Source: Tetrahymena elliotti 4EA
Lineage: Eukaryota; Ciliophora; Oligohymenophorea; Hymenostomatida; Tetrahymenidae
Length of the DNA stretch: 64,000 nt
NCBI GenBank assembly: GCA_000231825.2
Contig: JH720293.1
Coordinates: 3,213,872-3,277,871 of the forward strand
Direction of reading: 5' to 3'
Shown: positions 1 to 12,800 of the stretch, piece after piece
How positions within the stretch are numbered: the first letter of the stretch is position 1
Layout: the number at the start of each line of letters is the position of its first letter
The notes under the pieces: model-generated
What the model saw: only the letters and a program-made list of their open reading frames with translations
Databases searched by the model: none
What the model was told of the DNA's origin: nothing
Program-made: the position numbers and the translations under genes

Positions 1-862
1 CATTTAACCCCTATAATTTTCTATTTGGAGCATAGTTGAGTAAATGATAGATATATCTTAAGCTAGGAATTTAAGTATTATCTCTCCAGCTAATATACTT
101 AGCTGCCATATATAATCCATCCAAAATGGCTAAACCACCATTTAACACTTTAATTTATTTTATAAACTTCTTAATATTAGCTTATAAATCTAAATCGTAA
201 GAACATGTTACAAAAGTTTGAGTAAGATACCAATGATCTCTGTAAGTGATAAACCCAAATCTGATGGATATAGGTTAATCTTGATACTCTTCAGTTAGAT
301 GTTACATTATTTCATAGATCTTATTTTTAAGGAATTTTTAGATAGTAGCTGATACTGTAAAACTACTAACACAGAAGACAACATCAATCATTCCCAATGT
401 GTATTAATTTTTTTTCTTTGTGTTGTTTTATTTAATAAATCTTTATTTAATTTCTTTTTCAACATCTTCTGCCTTCCACTAACCTTTTATAGGTTCTTTA
501 ATTATGTAATATCCTTCTTTTGTGTTTATTAAAATATTATTCACAAGGCCTTAGCAATACTGAAGTTCATCCTTTATTAAAACATATTATTTTGGGACAT
601 GATTTCCTATAACTGGTATCTTTGAAATAATAGCTAATCTTTTTCTTTCTTTAGGCTATTTTTTTTACACAGTTGACTAGATTTTTTTTTCGTCAACTTT
701 TTTAACTTTCTAAGTCTTAACCTATCGACTTACTTTCTTATTAGATTACTCAACTCCTTTCTATTTTTACTTTGAAATATTTTTTTTTTTTTTTGGTAAT
801 TTATCTTAAGTAGATTTTTTGAGAGTTTTTGTTTAATCACTCTTCTTAATTTTTTTTACCAT
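1..862 (-). CDS. Degenerate vWA-domain protein (paralogue A), 3' end cut by window
   Basis: Reads from ATG at 862 down to the window edge (287 residues visible) with no TGA, TAA/TAG read as Gln. The N-terminus is very lysine-rich with a run of K from an A-tract near 780-793. It then follows its neighbour at 1795-3009 closely: a GYYIIKEPIKGQWKAEDV stretch, then a vWA start MIDVVFCVSSFTVS (Met158). The MIDAS motif D-x-T-x-S of the neighbour is lost: the key Asp is Ser166. The later conserved ITDAPPHG stretch is replaced by LLNYAPN. Seen: clear paralogy and loss of metal-binding residues. Inferred: a non-metal-binding vWA fold or a decaying duplicate, although the frame is still open. In full VWKA-type proteins an alpha-kinase may follow a vWA domain; none can be checked here. 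Confidence 0.8.
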
Positions 863-1794
863 TTTTTTTTATTTGCAGAATTTATAATATTTTTTATTTT
901 AATTTGTTTTATAATCTCCAAAAACAAAATAATCTTCTAATTACTTTAAATAAAACAAAAATTGCCGCTCTTCAAATTAACAATTAAATAGAGTTGTAAA
1001 TCATCAGATTTCAGATATTTAAACAAAGTATTAAGAGAAACAAGATTTTTGATATTCTAAATATTTCTTTCACAATTTAATTTTTTCATCAACATTAATC
1101 CCTTATGATAACTAACTTATTTTTGAAACTAAATTTTTTGTGAATTAAATAAAAATGATAAATAAATATGGAAGATTAATTTTGAAATGAAGAATTTCAA
1201 TCAAAGTTTTTAATTCTGTTTATTTTATTAACATCATTTTCAAGAATATTTTGTTAGGCAAATCTTTTTTTTGTTCCTAATTATAATTTTGAAATCTTTT
1301 ACATAAAATATATGATTAGACTGACTGATCAGAATATTATTTTTGACAATATAATATTATGGATTTAAAGTTAAAGAAAATGGAATTTATTTATATTGTT
1401 AAATACAAAATATAAATTAAAAATAATATTATTTTACAATCAGATTTATTAGCTATTTATTATCCACTTAAAATATTTTATTAAACTGATCTTAATATTA
1501 TTTTTAGCATGATTATAATTTAGATTAAATTAAAAGAAATTTCAAATTATTTATTAAATTATAAAGATTAAAATTGCTTAATGCAAAATATATTTTAAAT
1601 ATAATACCATTAAATTATAAATTTATATAATAGTTAGTTTGTTAGTTAGATAGTTAGTCAAAATAGATATTTATTTTTTTCTTGTAATTATTCAACATTT
1701 AATTCAAAAAATTTTATTTAATTCAATTAAGAAAAAGATTCACTTTTTTTAATTAATTAATTGTTTTGATCAAATTTCTTATTAATTGTTTTGA
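863..1794. other. AT-rich spacer between the vWA paralogues
   Basis: No ORF with coding character on either strand in the ciliate code. Contains short simple repeats, including TTAGT/TAGTTAGT-like units near 1630-1660, and long T and A tracts. It probably holds the promoter and 5' leader of paralogue A and the 3' region of paralogue B, but no motif can be named. Confidence 0.6.
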
Positions 1795-1805
1795 TCAAAT
1801 TTCTT
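1756..1805. repeat. Exact 25-bp tandem duplication at a gene's 3' end
   Basis: Positions 1756-1780 and 1781-1805 are identical 25-mers with core TTGTTTTGATCAAATTTCTT. The second copy holds the TGA stop (complement at 1795-1797) and the last codons of the downstream vWA gene. The first copy lies just outside the gene. Confidence 0.85.
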
Positions 1806-3009
1806 CTTCTACCATATCAGGTAATAGTTCTCTTATAATCATATCAGATATTTTAATATCCATTTCTGATGCATTGTTAATGGTGCATTCTTCATAATCA
1901 ACAATCTTACTCTTGAATATTTCAGCCATTTTATGAAGATTTTGAGTCCCAGTGCTGACTAATCTGTAATGTATTTATCTCATATTGATAATATGTGATA
2001 ATTTGTTAATATCAATATTACACAAACAACTTTTATTTGAATAAGTACTATATTCTTAACCATGAGGAGGTGCATCAGTTATATGGAAAATATATCTAAG
2101 ACTTGGAATACATGTACTATCTCTCCAGCTCATATGCTTAGCAGAAACATATAATCCATCCATCACAGCTTCAGGGTAATCACCTCCACCATAAGCCGAT
2201 AGTGTCTATATAAACTACTTTATTTCATCTTCAGTAGTAAGATCATAACTACATGTTAAATAGGTATTATCTTCTGGGGGATGATCTCTGTAAGCAACAA
2301 AACCGAATTTTACAGAAATTCCCTCATCCTTTGTCTTATCAAGAATATTTTTTATGATCTGATTAACAGTATCCTTACACTTATCTATGTAAGATTGCAT
2401 AGATGATGTTGTATCACAGCAAAACACAATGTCAATCATACCAGCAGCAAGCTTTTCACCTGTTTGAGTGCGTAAGGGCTTAACCTTTTTTTAGGTTACA
2501 TCTTCAGCTTTAGCTTAACCTTTAATAGATTTCTTAATAATCTAATATCCTAATTTATTGTTATTAATAACTTCAGTGTGAGCTATTAGGGGACAAGATT
2601 TTGCGTCATTCTAAATTGAGCTTGGAAAAGTATTTTCTGAAGCAACTGAAGCAGGAGCTACAGCCTTAATTTCATCTTTAGGTTTACTTGCAGCTATTTT
2701 AGCAGGTGCAGCTTTCTTTTTATTTGGAGATGCTTTTTTAGGAGAAGCTGGTACTGCTGCAGCTTTAGTATCTTTAGCTTTCTTAGGACTAGTAGGCTTT
2801 TTAGTAGACTTTTTGACTTTCTTTGAGTTTTATAGTTTTTATAATTTTTATTTCATTTATTATTTTTCTTTTTACTATCTTTTTAAGATCTTGTCATAAT
2901 TAGCAAGGTACTCCTTTGCTTCACCAGCAGTTTATTCCATTGTATTCTATCTCTAGATTTTTTTCTTCAATTTTGATTTGTCTTAATCTTTTTGAATGCT
3001 TTTCCCCAT
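1795..3009 (-). CDS. vWA-domain protein with intact MIDAS (paralogue B)
   Basis: A single uninterrupted 404-residue frame (ATG at 3009, TGA at 1795-1797). Residues 1-60 are charged and Gln-rich. Residues about 65-120 are a Lys/Ala/Pro/Ser region with repeated SPKKA-like units, as in basic linker tails. A vWA domain starts near Met191 with DIVFCCDTTSSM: D199-T-T201-S-S203 fits the metal-ion-dependent adhesion site. FVAYRDHPP and FHITDAPPHG follow, as in the vWA part of Dictyostelium VWKA-like proteins. No alpha-kinase domain follows; the protein ends in IIRELLPDMVEEEI. Likely a cytosolic protein that binds a partner through the vWA fold; no signal peptide or membrane segment is visible. Its degenerate tandem copy is at 1-862. 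Confidence 0.88.
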
Positions 3010-4217
3010 TTAATTCTTAATTTAATTTTCTAAGTGATTGTTTGTTTTATTTTTTAATTAGTTTTTAATATTTTTTTATCTACTAATTACAAAAAATTTC
3101 TTTCTAAATCCTTTATTCTTATAATGAAATTCCTTCAATATCTTTTAATTACCCGCTTATTATAATTCTAAAAGAATAACTCAGATTTATTCAAAAGAAA
3201 CAATCTGATAAAGTATTATACCAAATACAAAATTTAGCGCTCACTTATTTATTATAATTGACAAACAGGTATCCACATTAACATTTTTGATGAATTCAAT
3301 CAAATTTAAATGATAATAAAAAAATCAGTATTTTATTTTTCATTCAAAATTTAATGAATTTGTTTAGAAGTCATCCAAAAATCTCTTTGATTTGATTAAT
3401 AAATTATTTTTTACAAATAAAAAACAAATTCCTAAATTTTTTGTAAAATCAATTTTTTTAAATTTTCAAATAAAATTAAATAATTTTTTGAGCAAAAAAA
3501 AAAATATTTTAATTATTCTTAAAAATAATTCGCTCAAATAATTAACCAACAAATTTTTTTTCAAATAAAATTATTAAATAAGTCAACAAGTATCTACTTT
3601 AACATTTTTGATGAATTCAAATATAAATATAAATAATAATTAAAAGATCAGTATTCTATTTTTCATTAAAAATTTAAAGAATATGTTTAAAATTCATTCA
3701 ATTAATTAATTAACTTTCATTTTATTTAAAAATAACTTACATATAAAAATCTATTTTTGAAAAATCAATTTTTGGGAAAAAAAATGTTTTAATTACTATT
3801 TAAAATTAAAAAGCTCAAATAATGAACCTACAAAATTATTTTCAAATAAATAAATATATAAGTTATTATATTTACAAGATAGGCAAATATATTATCTTTT
3901 TTTTAATACTTCTTGATTTAAAGTTATTATGTGTACATGATAGGTAAATATTTTTTTTTAATGCTTATACTTTATAGAATTAACATTTCTAAATAAAAAT
4001 AATTTGTTTGTTTCTTTTATCATTATTTTATTCAATAATTAAAAAATATGATCTGTTAAAAAGTTTGGTTTATTTTTAATACATTAATAATTTGTTAATA
4101 TTTTTAAATTAACAAAGAATTATTAAAGAATTTTTCAAATTAATTGTATTTATAAAATAATAAATAATATTGATAAGTAGACCTAAGACCAAAAGATTCA
4201 ATTAATAATAGAGAAAT
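3010..4217. other. AT-rich divergent spacer with degenerate repeats
   Basis: Lies between two divergently transcribed genes and should contain both promoters. No coding frame is supported. It is dominated by a degenerate tandem repeat (listed separately) and A/T tracts. No recognisable regulatory motif. Confidence 0.6.
3262..3850. repeat. Two degenerate tandem copies of a ~320-bp noncoding unit
   Basis: The sequence CATTTTTGATGAATTCAA with its flanks occurs at about 3281 and about 3601. Both copies continue with a similar TAATAAT...ATCAGTAT.CTATTTTTCATT block (to about 3374 and 3696). A second shared block, GCTCAAATAAT.AACC.ACAAA, ends each unit near 3531-3568 and 3811-3850. Divergence is substantial, so the duplication is old. 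Confidence 0.7.
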
Positions 4218-7200
4218 ATGAATTTGAAAGATTTATTCTTAAAATGCGACTTAACAAGCCAAAAGATAAACTTAAATATCAACAAGAAAGAAAGTTATCA
4301 AACTATTTTTGGAGGATTGATTTCTCTCTCTTTCATTTTGTTTTTGGTTCTGATTATTTAGAATAAAGTAAATATTTTTAAATATTATTTAAGTAGAAAT
4401 TTATTGTTTTTTTGATAGGTAATCATGCTAGTAAATAACTGTAAAGATTTTAATACTCCTTATCATTTTTTATTAAAGCCTCTGTTTTAATATAATTTAA
4501 GACGATATCTAGACCATGATAGTTAATTCTAAAAGTTCTGGTGATCTAGTTATTGATTTAAGTGCTTTAAAATTTATGTTTGCTGTAAGTATCTAATAAG
4601 ATGATAATTCATACTCTACTAATCCTTACTTCATAATTAAAGCAGAATAAAAGTAAAATATTAATCTAAATACTTCTTTTAAAGATCTTAACATAACAAA
4701 AGGAATTATTTATTTGATTAAGGAGTTAGAAATAAAGAGGGTCCTGATTCAGTATATAGAATTTGCTAACAAACTTTCATTTTTAATAGTGTTTTAAAAA
4801 TTTAGTTCACAATTAAATTAGAGCCTTGCACAATTGATCATTGGAAGGATTTAGGAGGAAATTATGATTGGAATTAAATTTATTAAAGACTTGATTTATC
4901 TCAATGGCTCTGCCCTGAGTAAATAATAAAATATCCTTTAATAAATATACTTTACCCCTCCCTATTTTAATATTAGTAAAAGTTAGATACTACATTTTTA
5001 AGGTGAATATACCTCTTCAAATTTTAAATTCCTAAAATTTTCTATCATTTAATGCTCTTCTTAGCTGCTTTAGAGTTATTCTTGGAGTCCTCAATGTGCT
5101 GATTAAGTAAATTTTAAAATCCTATAAAATGTTTATCTAAAATTTATTGTAAAGTAAAAAATAACAAGTTAATTGAGCAGAGATGGCAAATTTAAGGTTC
5201 AATTCTACCACTCTAATTAAATTTTAAATCCAGATTAATAATAATATTAATCTTATCTGAACTCAGATATCTTTTTTGAATTTATTCCTTCAGAAGTAAA
5301 AATATTTTAAAGAAATAATATTTGCTTGATTATGTTTCTGTTTAAAAATTTAGTCTTATTTTCGATCTGATATTTATCTTTAGTAAGTTACAATTTCTTC
5401 AGATAAAAACTCTTTCTTCTAAAGTTCAGACCAAAAAAATGTGTTTGCTGTTTACTAGCCAGGAGATTTTAATACAAAAACACTAACAACAAATAATTAG
5501 TCCGAACTGGGCAAGTTTTACTTAAGAAGGAGTATGTATGATATCCAATATGAATCTAAGTACAAGAAATTTTATGATATCTTAGCTTTTATAGGAGGAC
5601 TTATTTATTTTGGAGCTGTCTTAGTCGCTATTTTTTGTAAAATTAAAAAACTTATTGATTTAAATTAACTTTTTATCTGTAATTTATTAAGTCTAGTTCT
5701 TTTAGAAAATATAAATGAAGATGTTGATCCATAATTTATTATAACAAGCTTTTAAATGGAAAGAATCAGAGTAAACAAAGAAATAATATTTAACTAATAC
5801 AATTATTTTTTAGTAAAAACTAGGAAAATAAAATATTAAGTGAATTGGAGATGCTGGCATTTGAGTGCAGCTAATAATTTTATAGTTTAAATAAAAATTA
5901 TGATAGCTAAGCTAATAATTATGATTAGAAATCCAAAAAATAAAATAGCTTTGAAATTATTGTTCTTAATGACTCTCACTCCAACTCAAAGAAAAAAAAT
6001 ACTTTTACTCAAAGATAGAGGATAAGAGCAACAGGTAATATTTTTCACAAGGGATTTGTTATGGATAATTCTTTATAAAATCTACCAAAAAGTAAATTTT
6101 ATTTTAACAAAAATTAAAAAATTCAAAATTATAAAAACCAAAGGAGATTCAAACAATGGATAAAAAATATCAAATGAAGACTCCTTAGATGAAAGTGTAT
6201 GCTGTTTTGAGAAATTTAGCGTGAAATCTCTTTCATTTTCTTTAAAATACATTTTAAATTTTGTCTCATGCAGTAAGTTATTTAGTAGAGAAGAATACAA
6301 GAAATAATATGAGTATCTAAGTTAAATAGAAAGTGAATTAGATATTGTATAGATTCTCTCATAAATAAAATATGTTCCACTTCTTATTTAAGGTTTAGTA
6401 AGTCTATCTTACAAAACAAAGTTAATAGAGCAAGCAGTAAATTTATTTATACCATTTAATTCCTAATTAATTTTTCATAATCAAAAAATTATCAGCAAAA
6501 AGATGCTAAAGTTAAGTGCAGTCCTTAAATAGAACCAATCAGGTTTTCACCACCATAAAATAAACTTTAAAATCAAGATGCTTTTTAAGTAAATCATTTC
6601 TAAAAATGTCTTATATTATAAGAAATTCGATAATAATTTTATTTTTTATTAATTTCTTAATTAAATTCTTTTTTTTTTCTTTTAAAGTGAAAAGAAAAAT
6701 AATAAAACAATTTAAATAATTTTGATTTTATTTGATGAGTGACATTTTAATTTTCAAAAAATTTGTAGGATTGTGATGAAATTCAACTAGATCAACTGAA
6801 CTCTAAAAATGATGCTAATCCTACTACCCTATACACAGATAATGATGAAGAAAAAAATTTTGTTAAAAAAGATAGCTGTACAAACAAATAAATAGTAAAT
6901 ATCTAATTTAATTAAAAAAATGAAGAAAATGAGGATAAGTAACTTAAAAGTGGAAATCATGAGGAATTCATGTTTGATGGAGATGACACAAGTGAACTGA
7001 AAAGTTGTTAAGAAAATACTTACCAATAAAACACATAATTAAAATAGGATAATTCTTAGTTTAAAGAATAAAGCAAAACTGACTCACTGAAATAATTAAA
7101 TAAATCTGAAAAAAGCAATTTTTACTTCAAAAAGGTTGAGATCTTAGATATTAAAAATTATGTTTTAAATCCAAAAAGTAAAACTATGATAGAAAATCAT

Positions 7201-8241
7201 TTCGAAAATGATGCTTAAAAAACTAAGTCAAATAAATTCAGTGATATCAGAAAAAAATCATTTAGTATTCAGGGTGTTAGAAAAACTTTCTCTGGATCTG
7301 ATGTAAATATTTAAGGTTATGAGGAAACTTAAGATAATTAAGATATTATTCTCTAAAATTATTTTTAATAATCTTCAAATATCTAACCATGTTTAAAGTA
7401 ATCAAATACATCTCCTTACTCACCTGAAGTTAATAAAAAATCTTCATAATATGATGATAAATTAATTTCATTTGGTTAAGATTAAGAAGAAGAAGAATTT
7501 TCAGCCAAAAATGATAATTTAAAAAATAACCAAGATAAAGACTTCGGACAATAAACGAGTGATATCAAAACGTTTTATATTTCTGAAGATTAAGAAAAAG
7601 ATTAAAATATGATTTTTTCATCAGATTTTCCTCAAAATAAAATTTCATCGTTTTAAAAAGTTCAAAAAAAATAAGAAAATAATATTGAAGCAGATTAAAT
7701 AAATGAATAAACTATAAAAGACACAGAGTAATTCGGATATGATTCATAAAACAAAAATGATATTATAGATAATTAAGGTAGTTTAATATAAACTTTTAAT
7801 TAGTTAAGTTAATAAGATATAAGAGATGGCTAATAAAAAGAAGAATAACAAGTAGAAAATGATGATCAATAATTTGATAATGAATCCAGGAGATAAAATT
7901 TTAATGAATACCAAGATTAGGATGAGTAGAATGATTATTATGAAAACCAATAAGACAATCAAACAGAAAATTTTATCTAAATAAAAAACTTTAAAAATAG
8001 AACTAAAAATAAACTAGATACACTGATAGAGCAAAAAGAAGAATACTCTGAATATTCTTGTCAATTAAATTAAAGATAGCAAAGTTAAAATTAAATAGAA
8101 ATAACAACTTCTAATTAAAAAAGCAATGATCTAAGCAGGAAACATATTGATATTATAATAGATGAAGAAAAAATTGAAGTGTAATTCAAAGAGTTATTTC
8201 CTACTAACATTCAATCTTATAAGTCTTAAGATGATTCTTGA
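4218..8241 (+). CDS. Ciliate-type transmembrane protein with long Gln/acidic tail
   Basis: Starts MNLKDLFLKC at 4218. The first hydrophobic segment follows KESYQTIFGGLISLSFILF. Supported introns are 4378-4431, 4653-4684 (32 nt), 4919-4976 and 5296-5353; each restores the frame. The ectodomain has EPC (4830s) and LSQWLCP (4905-4917) motifs that I associate with a large lineage-specific family of putative membrane proteins in Tetrahymena and Paramecium. Near 5510 comes FYLRRSMYDIQYESKYKKFY, then a second membrane segment ILAFIGGLIYFGAVLVAIFC. The cytoplasmic part has SLDESVCCF and ESELDIVQIL (6180-6360). Introns between about 5650 and 6770 are not all resolved; the last exon begins at 6769 after a TTTGTAG acceptor. 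From 6769 to the TGA at 8239-8241 is one frame of about 490 residues rich in N, Q, D, E, S and K, probably disordered. Function unknown. Confidence 0.72.
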
Positions 8242-9238
8242 ATTCATCTTTGATGTTTATTTTTCTTAAGTTATAAATCAGAGCAATATTTTTTATTTTG
8301 AAAGCTAATTTAAAACTTTAATTTTAAAAATTAAAAAGAAGGATAAAAATACTCTTTAAATTTACTTAATTTTGAATTTTTATTAATATGTTTTGCGTTT
8401 TTATTTTGAAATAGAAAATAAAAATATTTACAATTTATTTAAAAATACTTTTATCAATTCATACAATTTCATATATTTTTTATGTTTCTTTGAAATTTCT
8501 GCAGTAAAAATAATTTGTTTTGGATAAAATGAAAATTTTATTTTGCAATTAACTCAAATATTTAGTATAAAAATTAGGAATAAAGAAAGATGATGATAGA
8601 TTTCTGATAAAATTAAATGTGTAATATTTTCATTATTTTGAATAAAATAATTAATGAATAAAGTATCTTTAAAAATTAATCCTTAATTTTTTACACTTTA
8701 AAGTAATAAATATCATAAATCTATCTATTTAGAATAATTAATTAAATCTACTGATAATTAACAAAGATACATTTTATATTATAATTATTTAAATTATAAA
8801 AAATAATTGTCAATTCATACAATTTTATTTGATTGTATATATATTTTTACAATGAAGTTATTGTAATAAAATTAAAATTCTTTGCTAAATTGGAAAATTA
8901 ATTTTAAAAACTGACTAAAAATTAACTTTGATTTTTTTTTAATTTAACTTATTAAGTTAAAGTTCTAAATTATATTCAAATTATTCTGAATAAAATAGAT
9001 TTTTTTAAAGAATTTTCATAAAATAAAAATAAAAACTTTTAGAATAAAAATTTTTTTAACTATTAAAATAATTTATTAATTATGTCTGTGATTGACAAAA
9101 TCTATTTTTAACATATGTATTTTCCCTAATAATTTGTAAATAAAAGCTAATATTATATAGGAGTATCTTTAATAATTAATTCTTAATTTTTAACACTTTA
9201 AAGTAATAAATATTGTAAATAGATACATTTTGAATAAA
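8242..9238. other. AT-rich spacer with repeated blocks
   Basis: No coding frame. Contains a duplicated ~58-bp block (8663-8720 and 9163-9220) and a duplicated CAATTCATACAATTT (near 8456 and 8812). The second 58-bp block ends 18 bp before the next gene's ATG. Confidence 0.6.
8663..9220. repeat. Dispersed ~58-bp direct repeat (8663-8720 and 9163-9220)
   Basis: Both copies share GTATCTTTAA.AATTAAT, then CACTTTAAAGTAATAAATAT, with a few substitutions. The copies are 500 bp apart in the same orientation, and the right copy lies directly upstream of the Pcc1-like start codon. Confidence 0.75.
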
Positions 9239-9514
9239 ATGAACTAAGATCTTATTGTTGATGATTAAGGAAGATATGTTTTTAGATTATAATTTAGATT
9301 ACCTGAGAAAAGGTTTGCATAGATTGTTTGCTAAACCATAGAAGTAGATAGGGAGCTCAATAAAACTGTTGTAGAAAAAGAAATCTTTAATAATGATAGT
9401 GATGTAGTAACATTGATATATAGATCTAAGGATGCCAAAAAAGTTAGATCAGCAATAAAAAATACTATTGAGAATATTTGCTTATCATTAGAAACTATCA
9501 ATAAATTTAAATGA
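9239..9514 (+). CDS. PCC1: KEOPS/EKC complex subunit Pcc1-like
   Basis: Intronless 91-residue frame, ATG 9239 to TGA 9512-9514, the usual length for Pcc1/LAGE3. The pattern fits the family: RLPEKRFAQIVCQTIEVDRE (beta strand, then helix with the V-D-x-E motif), VVEKEI, VVTLIYRSKDAKKVRSAIKN (strand, then the A.....R.A..N helix) and a C-terminal helix LSLETINKF. In KEOPS, Pcc1 dimerises and contacts the Kae1 ATPase in tRNA N6-threonylcarbamoyladenosine (t6A37) synthesis, with links to telomere and transcription functions in yeast. No neighbour is a KEOPS gene. The assignment rests on pattern and length from memory. Confidence 0.82.
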
Positions 9515-9880
9515 CTTTTCTTATTTTTAATTTGTTATTTTTGTATTTATCCATTCTTCAAATGTATTTATTTGTTCATAATATAAAAATTTATTATATA
9601 TCTTTTGCTTAAATAAGCAGAAATACAATAAATCTTTACAAATTTAATGCAAAGTGAACATTATCATAAAAATCAAAATACATTTTACATTTTCAGAATA
9701 ATTTTGTTCATCATTATTTTAAAATATTTTATGAAAATAGAGTTTAGGTAAACAGAGACACTTTATTTAATTTAAAGTAAAGGAATTAAACATAGAAAAT
9801 AAAAGGGTACTCATACAAAATACATTAAATAAAATTACAAATAATTTTAGGTTTTATCTGAGTAAAGTAAATAAATAAAA
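9515..9880. other. Short convergent 3' spacer
   Basis: AT-rich, between the 3' ends of two convergent genes; no coding frame, repeat or structure of note. Confidence 0.6.
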
Positions 9881-12800
9881 TCAATTTAAATTTTCATCTT
9901 TGATGCTATAATTCCTTACTCTCATTCTGTTGATTTATTAATTTTTATCAGGACTATTTTCTTACTTTATATATGAATTATTATTGCTTTATATCCTCTT
10001 TAAGTCTTGCACCCTTTTCTCATACTCAAGCTTTTCTAATTGAGAAGGAGTTGCCTTTAAACTATTGGGAACATATTAAGCTTATTTATCATCTTCTTAC
10101 CTTTCAAGAATAGGCTTAGAAAGGGATTAAATAAATAATTATTTTTTTTCATGTTCCTCATCATCATAATAGTAATTATCATCATTATTTTAATCTTTAA
10201 CTTAGTTAAAAAAATTGTTCACTCTTTATGATTTTATTGCTGTATTTCTATTGATAAACTCATCTATATTTTAGAATTAATCATACTTAGGAACATTCTT
10301 TTTAAATATTTTTTAGCTTGTGCCATCTTTTTTGAGGGGTTGCTTTTCTATGGAAGTATTTTTTTTGCTACTTTTAGAATCACTTCTATTGTTATTAGGA
10401 GCATTTTAGTTTTTTAAAGTATTTTTATTTGGAATACGCTTATTTTAGTTAGGACTTTACGAGTGGTTGTTACTTTTTTATTTATAATTTTTGTTCACAT
10501 TAATCGAATAGTCTTTCTCTTCTTCTTCTTTGATAGGTTAATTAATTTCATTATTTGGTAATTACTTTGAACCCTATTCTGTCAATAACTCTAGCTAGGA
10601 CATATGCAATTAAGTTGGTTTTCTCATATCAAACTTATTAATAAATATGTAATTATCTTTATATTGAGAAATAATTTCATCTTTTTACTCAATGATATCC
10701 TCTTACTCTTAAAGCTTTTCTCTTAAATCGCTAGAAATACTAATTAACTATTCCCTCTCTTTTCTAAGCCTCTCAATTTCGTTTTTATGTTTTTCTACTC
10801 TTGATAAAACCTTTTATAATTCTTTGTCTTTTTCTTCAATCTCTTACTCCTTTTCAAAAGCCGATCTCTAAATTAAATCATTTTTCAACAATTTCTCTCT
10901 ATAATTCATAATATCCATTTAAAGCTCTCCTATCCTTTACTTCAATTCCGAATTCTCATTTTTTATTCTTTAACTTTCCTTTTTTTATATAAAAAAATAA
11001 ACATTTAGTCTTTATATTATCTTTATACTCTATTGACATTCTCCATCTCAAGAGCTAAAGTCTCAATTAAATGTCTATATGCTTCAATTTCGCTCTCTAA
11101 AGAAGCTATCTTTTCTTACAATTTCGAATTATTTACTGCAGGTTAATTAGATCTTCTTTGCAGACTCTCATTATATTTCTAATAAGTAGGGGTAGGAATG
11201 TAAGGGTTGAGTTTATTTTTAAGAAGGATGCTATTAACCAGCAAACTTGCAGATTTATTATTGCTTAAAAAATCTAAATTAAAATTCTTTGATCTAAGAG
11301 GGCTAACAGGACCTATTTATATAAATAGACATTAATATCAATTGCTTCTTTATTCTGAATAATTTTTTTACCTTCATCTCCTGTGAATATTTTTTCAATA
11401 GATTCATCTTCTTATTAGTTTTGAAGAATATTAGAATCATTTTAAATGTTATTTTTTTAATTGATAAGAATATCTTCTTCAAATTACATTGAAGAATTTT
11501 AGTTGATTTTCTTTTTACCTGATTATAGTTTTAACTAAGGTTTTTTTTACCTCTATGAATCTAAGTTAGCACCATTTATGTCTGGTTGATTATTTTAATT
11601 TTAGTTAGGAGAAGCTTTTCTATACTTAACAATTTCTTATATTAATAGCTCATTTTCGTTTTCAATTTCCTTGATCTACTTTTGAATTTGATCAAGCTTT
11701 TACTTGATATCTGAATTTTCTTTTTATACTTTTTGGAGTTCATCATTCTTCTATTTTAAATGGAAGTCAGTTACATTTTTGTCATTAATTTGTTGTTTGA
11801 ATTGGTGTTCTTAATTTTTTCTGAAGGTTCTGAATTTATCCTCAATTTCTTCAACATCTTTTTGATATTTTCTTTCTCTGTCTTATAATAAGATAGTCTA
11901 ATTATTGCATTATAAGTTAAGTTTTTCATTTTCTATTTTTAATTCTCTAATGATTTAATCAAATTGCCTAATCTAAGAGTTTTAATCCTCATTTAATATC
12001 TAAAACTTTCTATCCATGTTTTCTTTTTGTTCCTTTAACTTCTATTAATATTTATGCTTTTTACTGCTTAGCTTTTCTTGAAGCTTATCTTTTTCGTTGT
12101 TTAGGATCTCCATTTTTTCTTTCAAAATGGCATTCCAACTATTCTAAGAAGCTTTAAAACCCTCTATTTCTTTTTATTGGGTGCTAATTGTTATCGACTA
12201 GTCTTATATTTTTTACTTTAAATTAGATATTTCTTCATTTAGTTTTTTATTAATTTCAATGTTTTTAAGCTTTTCATCATTTAGCATTCTCAAATAATTT
12301 TCATTTTCAAGTAAAAGTTTATCTTATTACTTTTATATGTTATAGTCATGACTTCTTCTTTACTCTGCCTATTATTTTAAATTATCATCGTTTTCTCTTT
12401 TTAAAGATTAAATTTAATTAGTAAGAAGCTATATTTTCTCTTAAGACACTTAATTAGCGGCATGAAGTGCTTCTTTAACTTTATCATCTATGCTTTTTTT
12501 CATTTCTGCAATTTGATTTTTCATTTTTTCATTCTCTTCAATTTTCTCTCCTAACCTTGCTTTTAGAGTTTTATTTTCGAACTTAAACTAATCAATCTTT
12601 TCATAAAAAGTTCCTTTTTATTCTTCATAATTTTGGATTGACTAATGTTAATTGAATTTTTGGTTCTCTATCTCCTGCAATAGACTATCTGTTTTAATTC
12701 TTCAAGTTAATTTCATTTTTTTAAAATAGTTATCAAAAATAAAAATATAAAAATGTAATTACTTATATAGTTATTCTTTTCTTCAACAATCTATTTTAAA

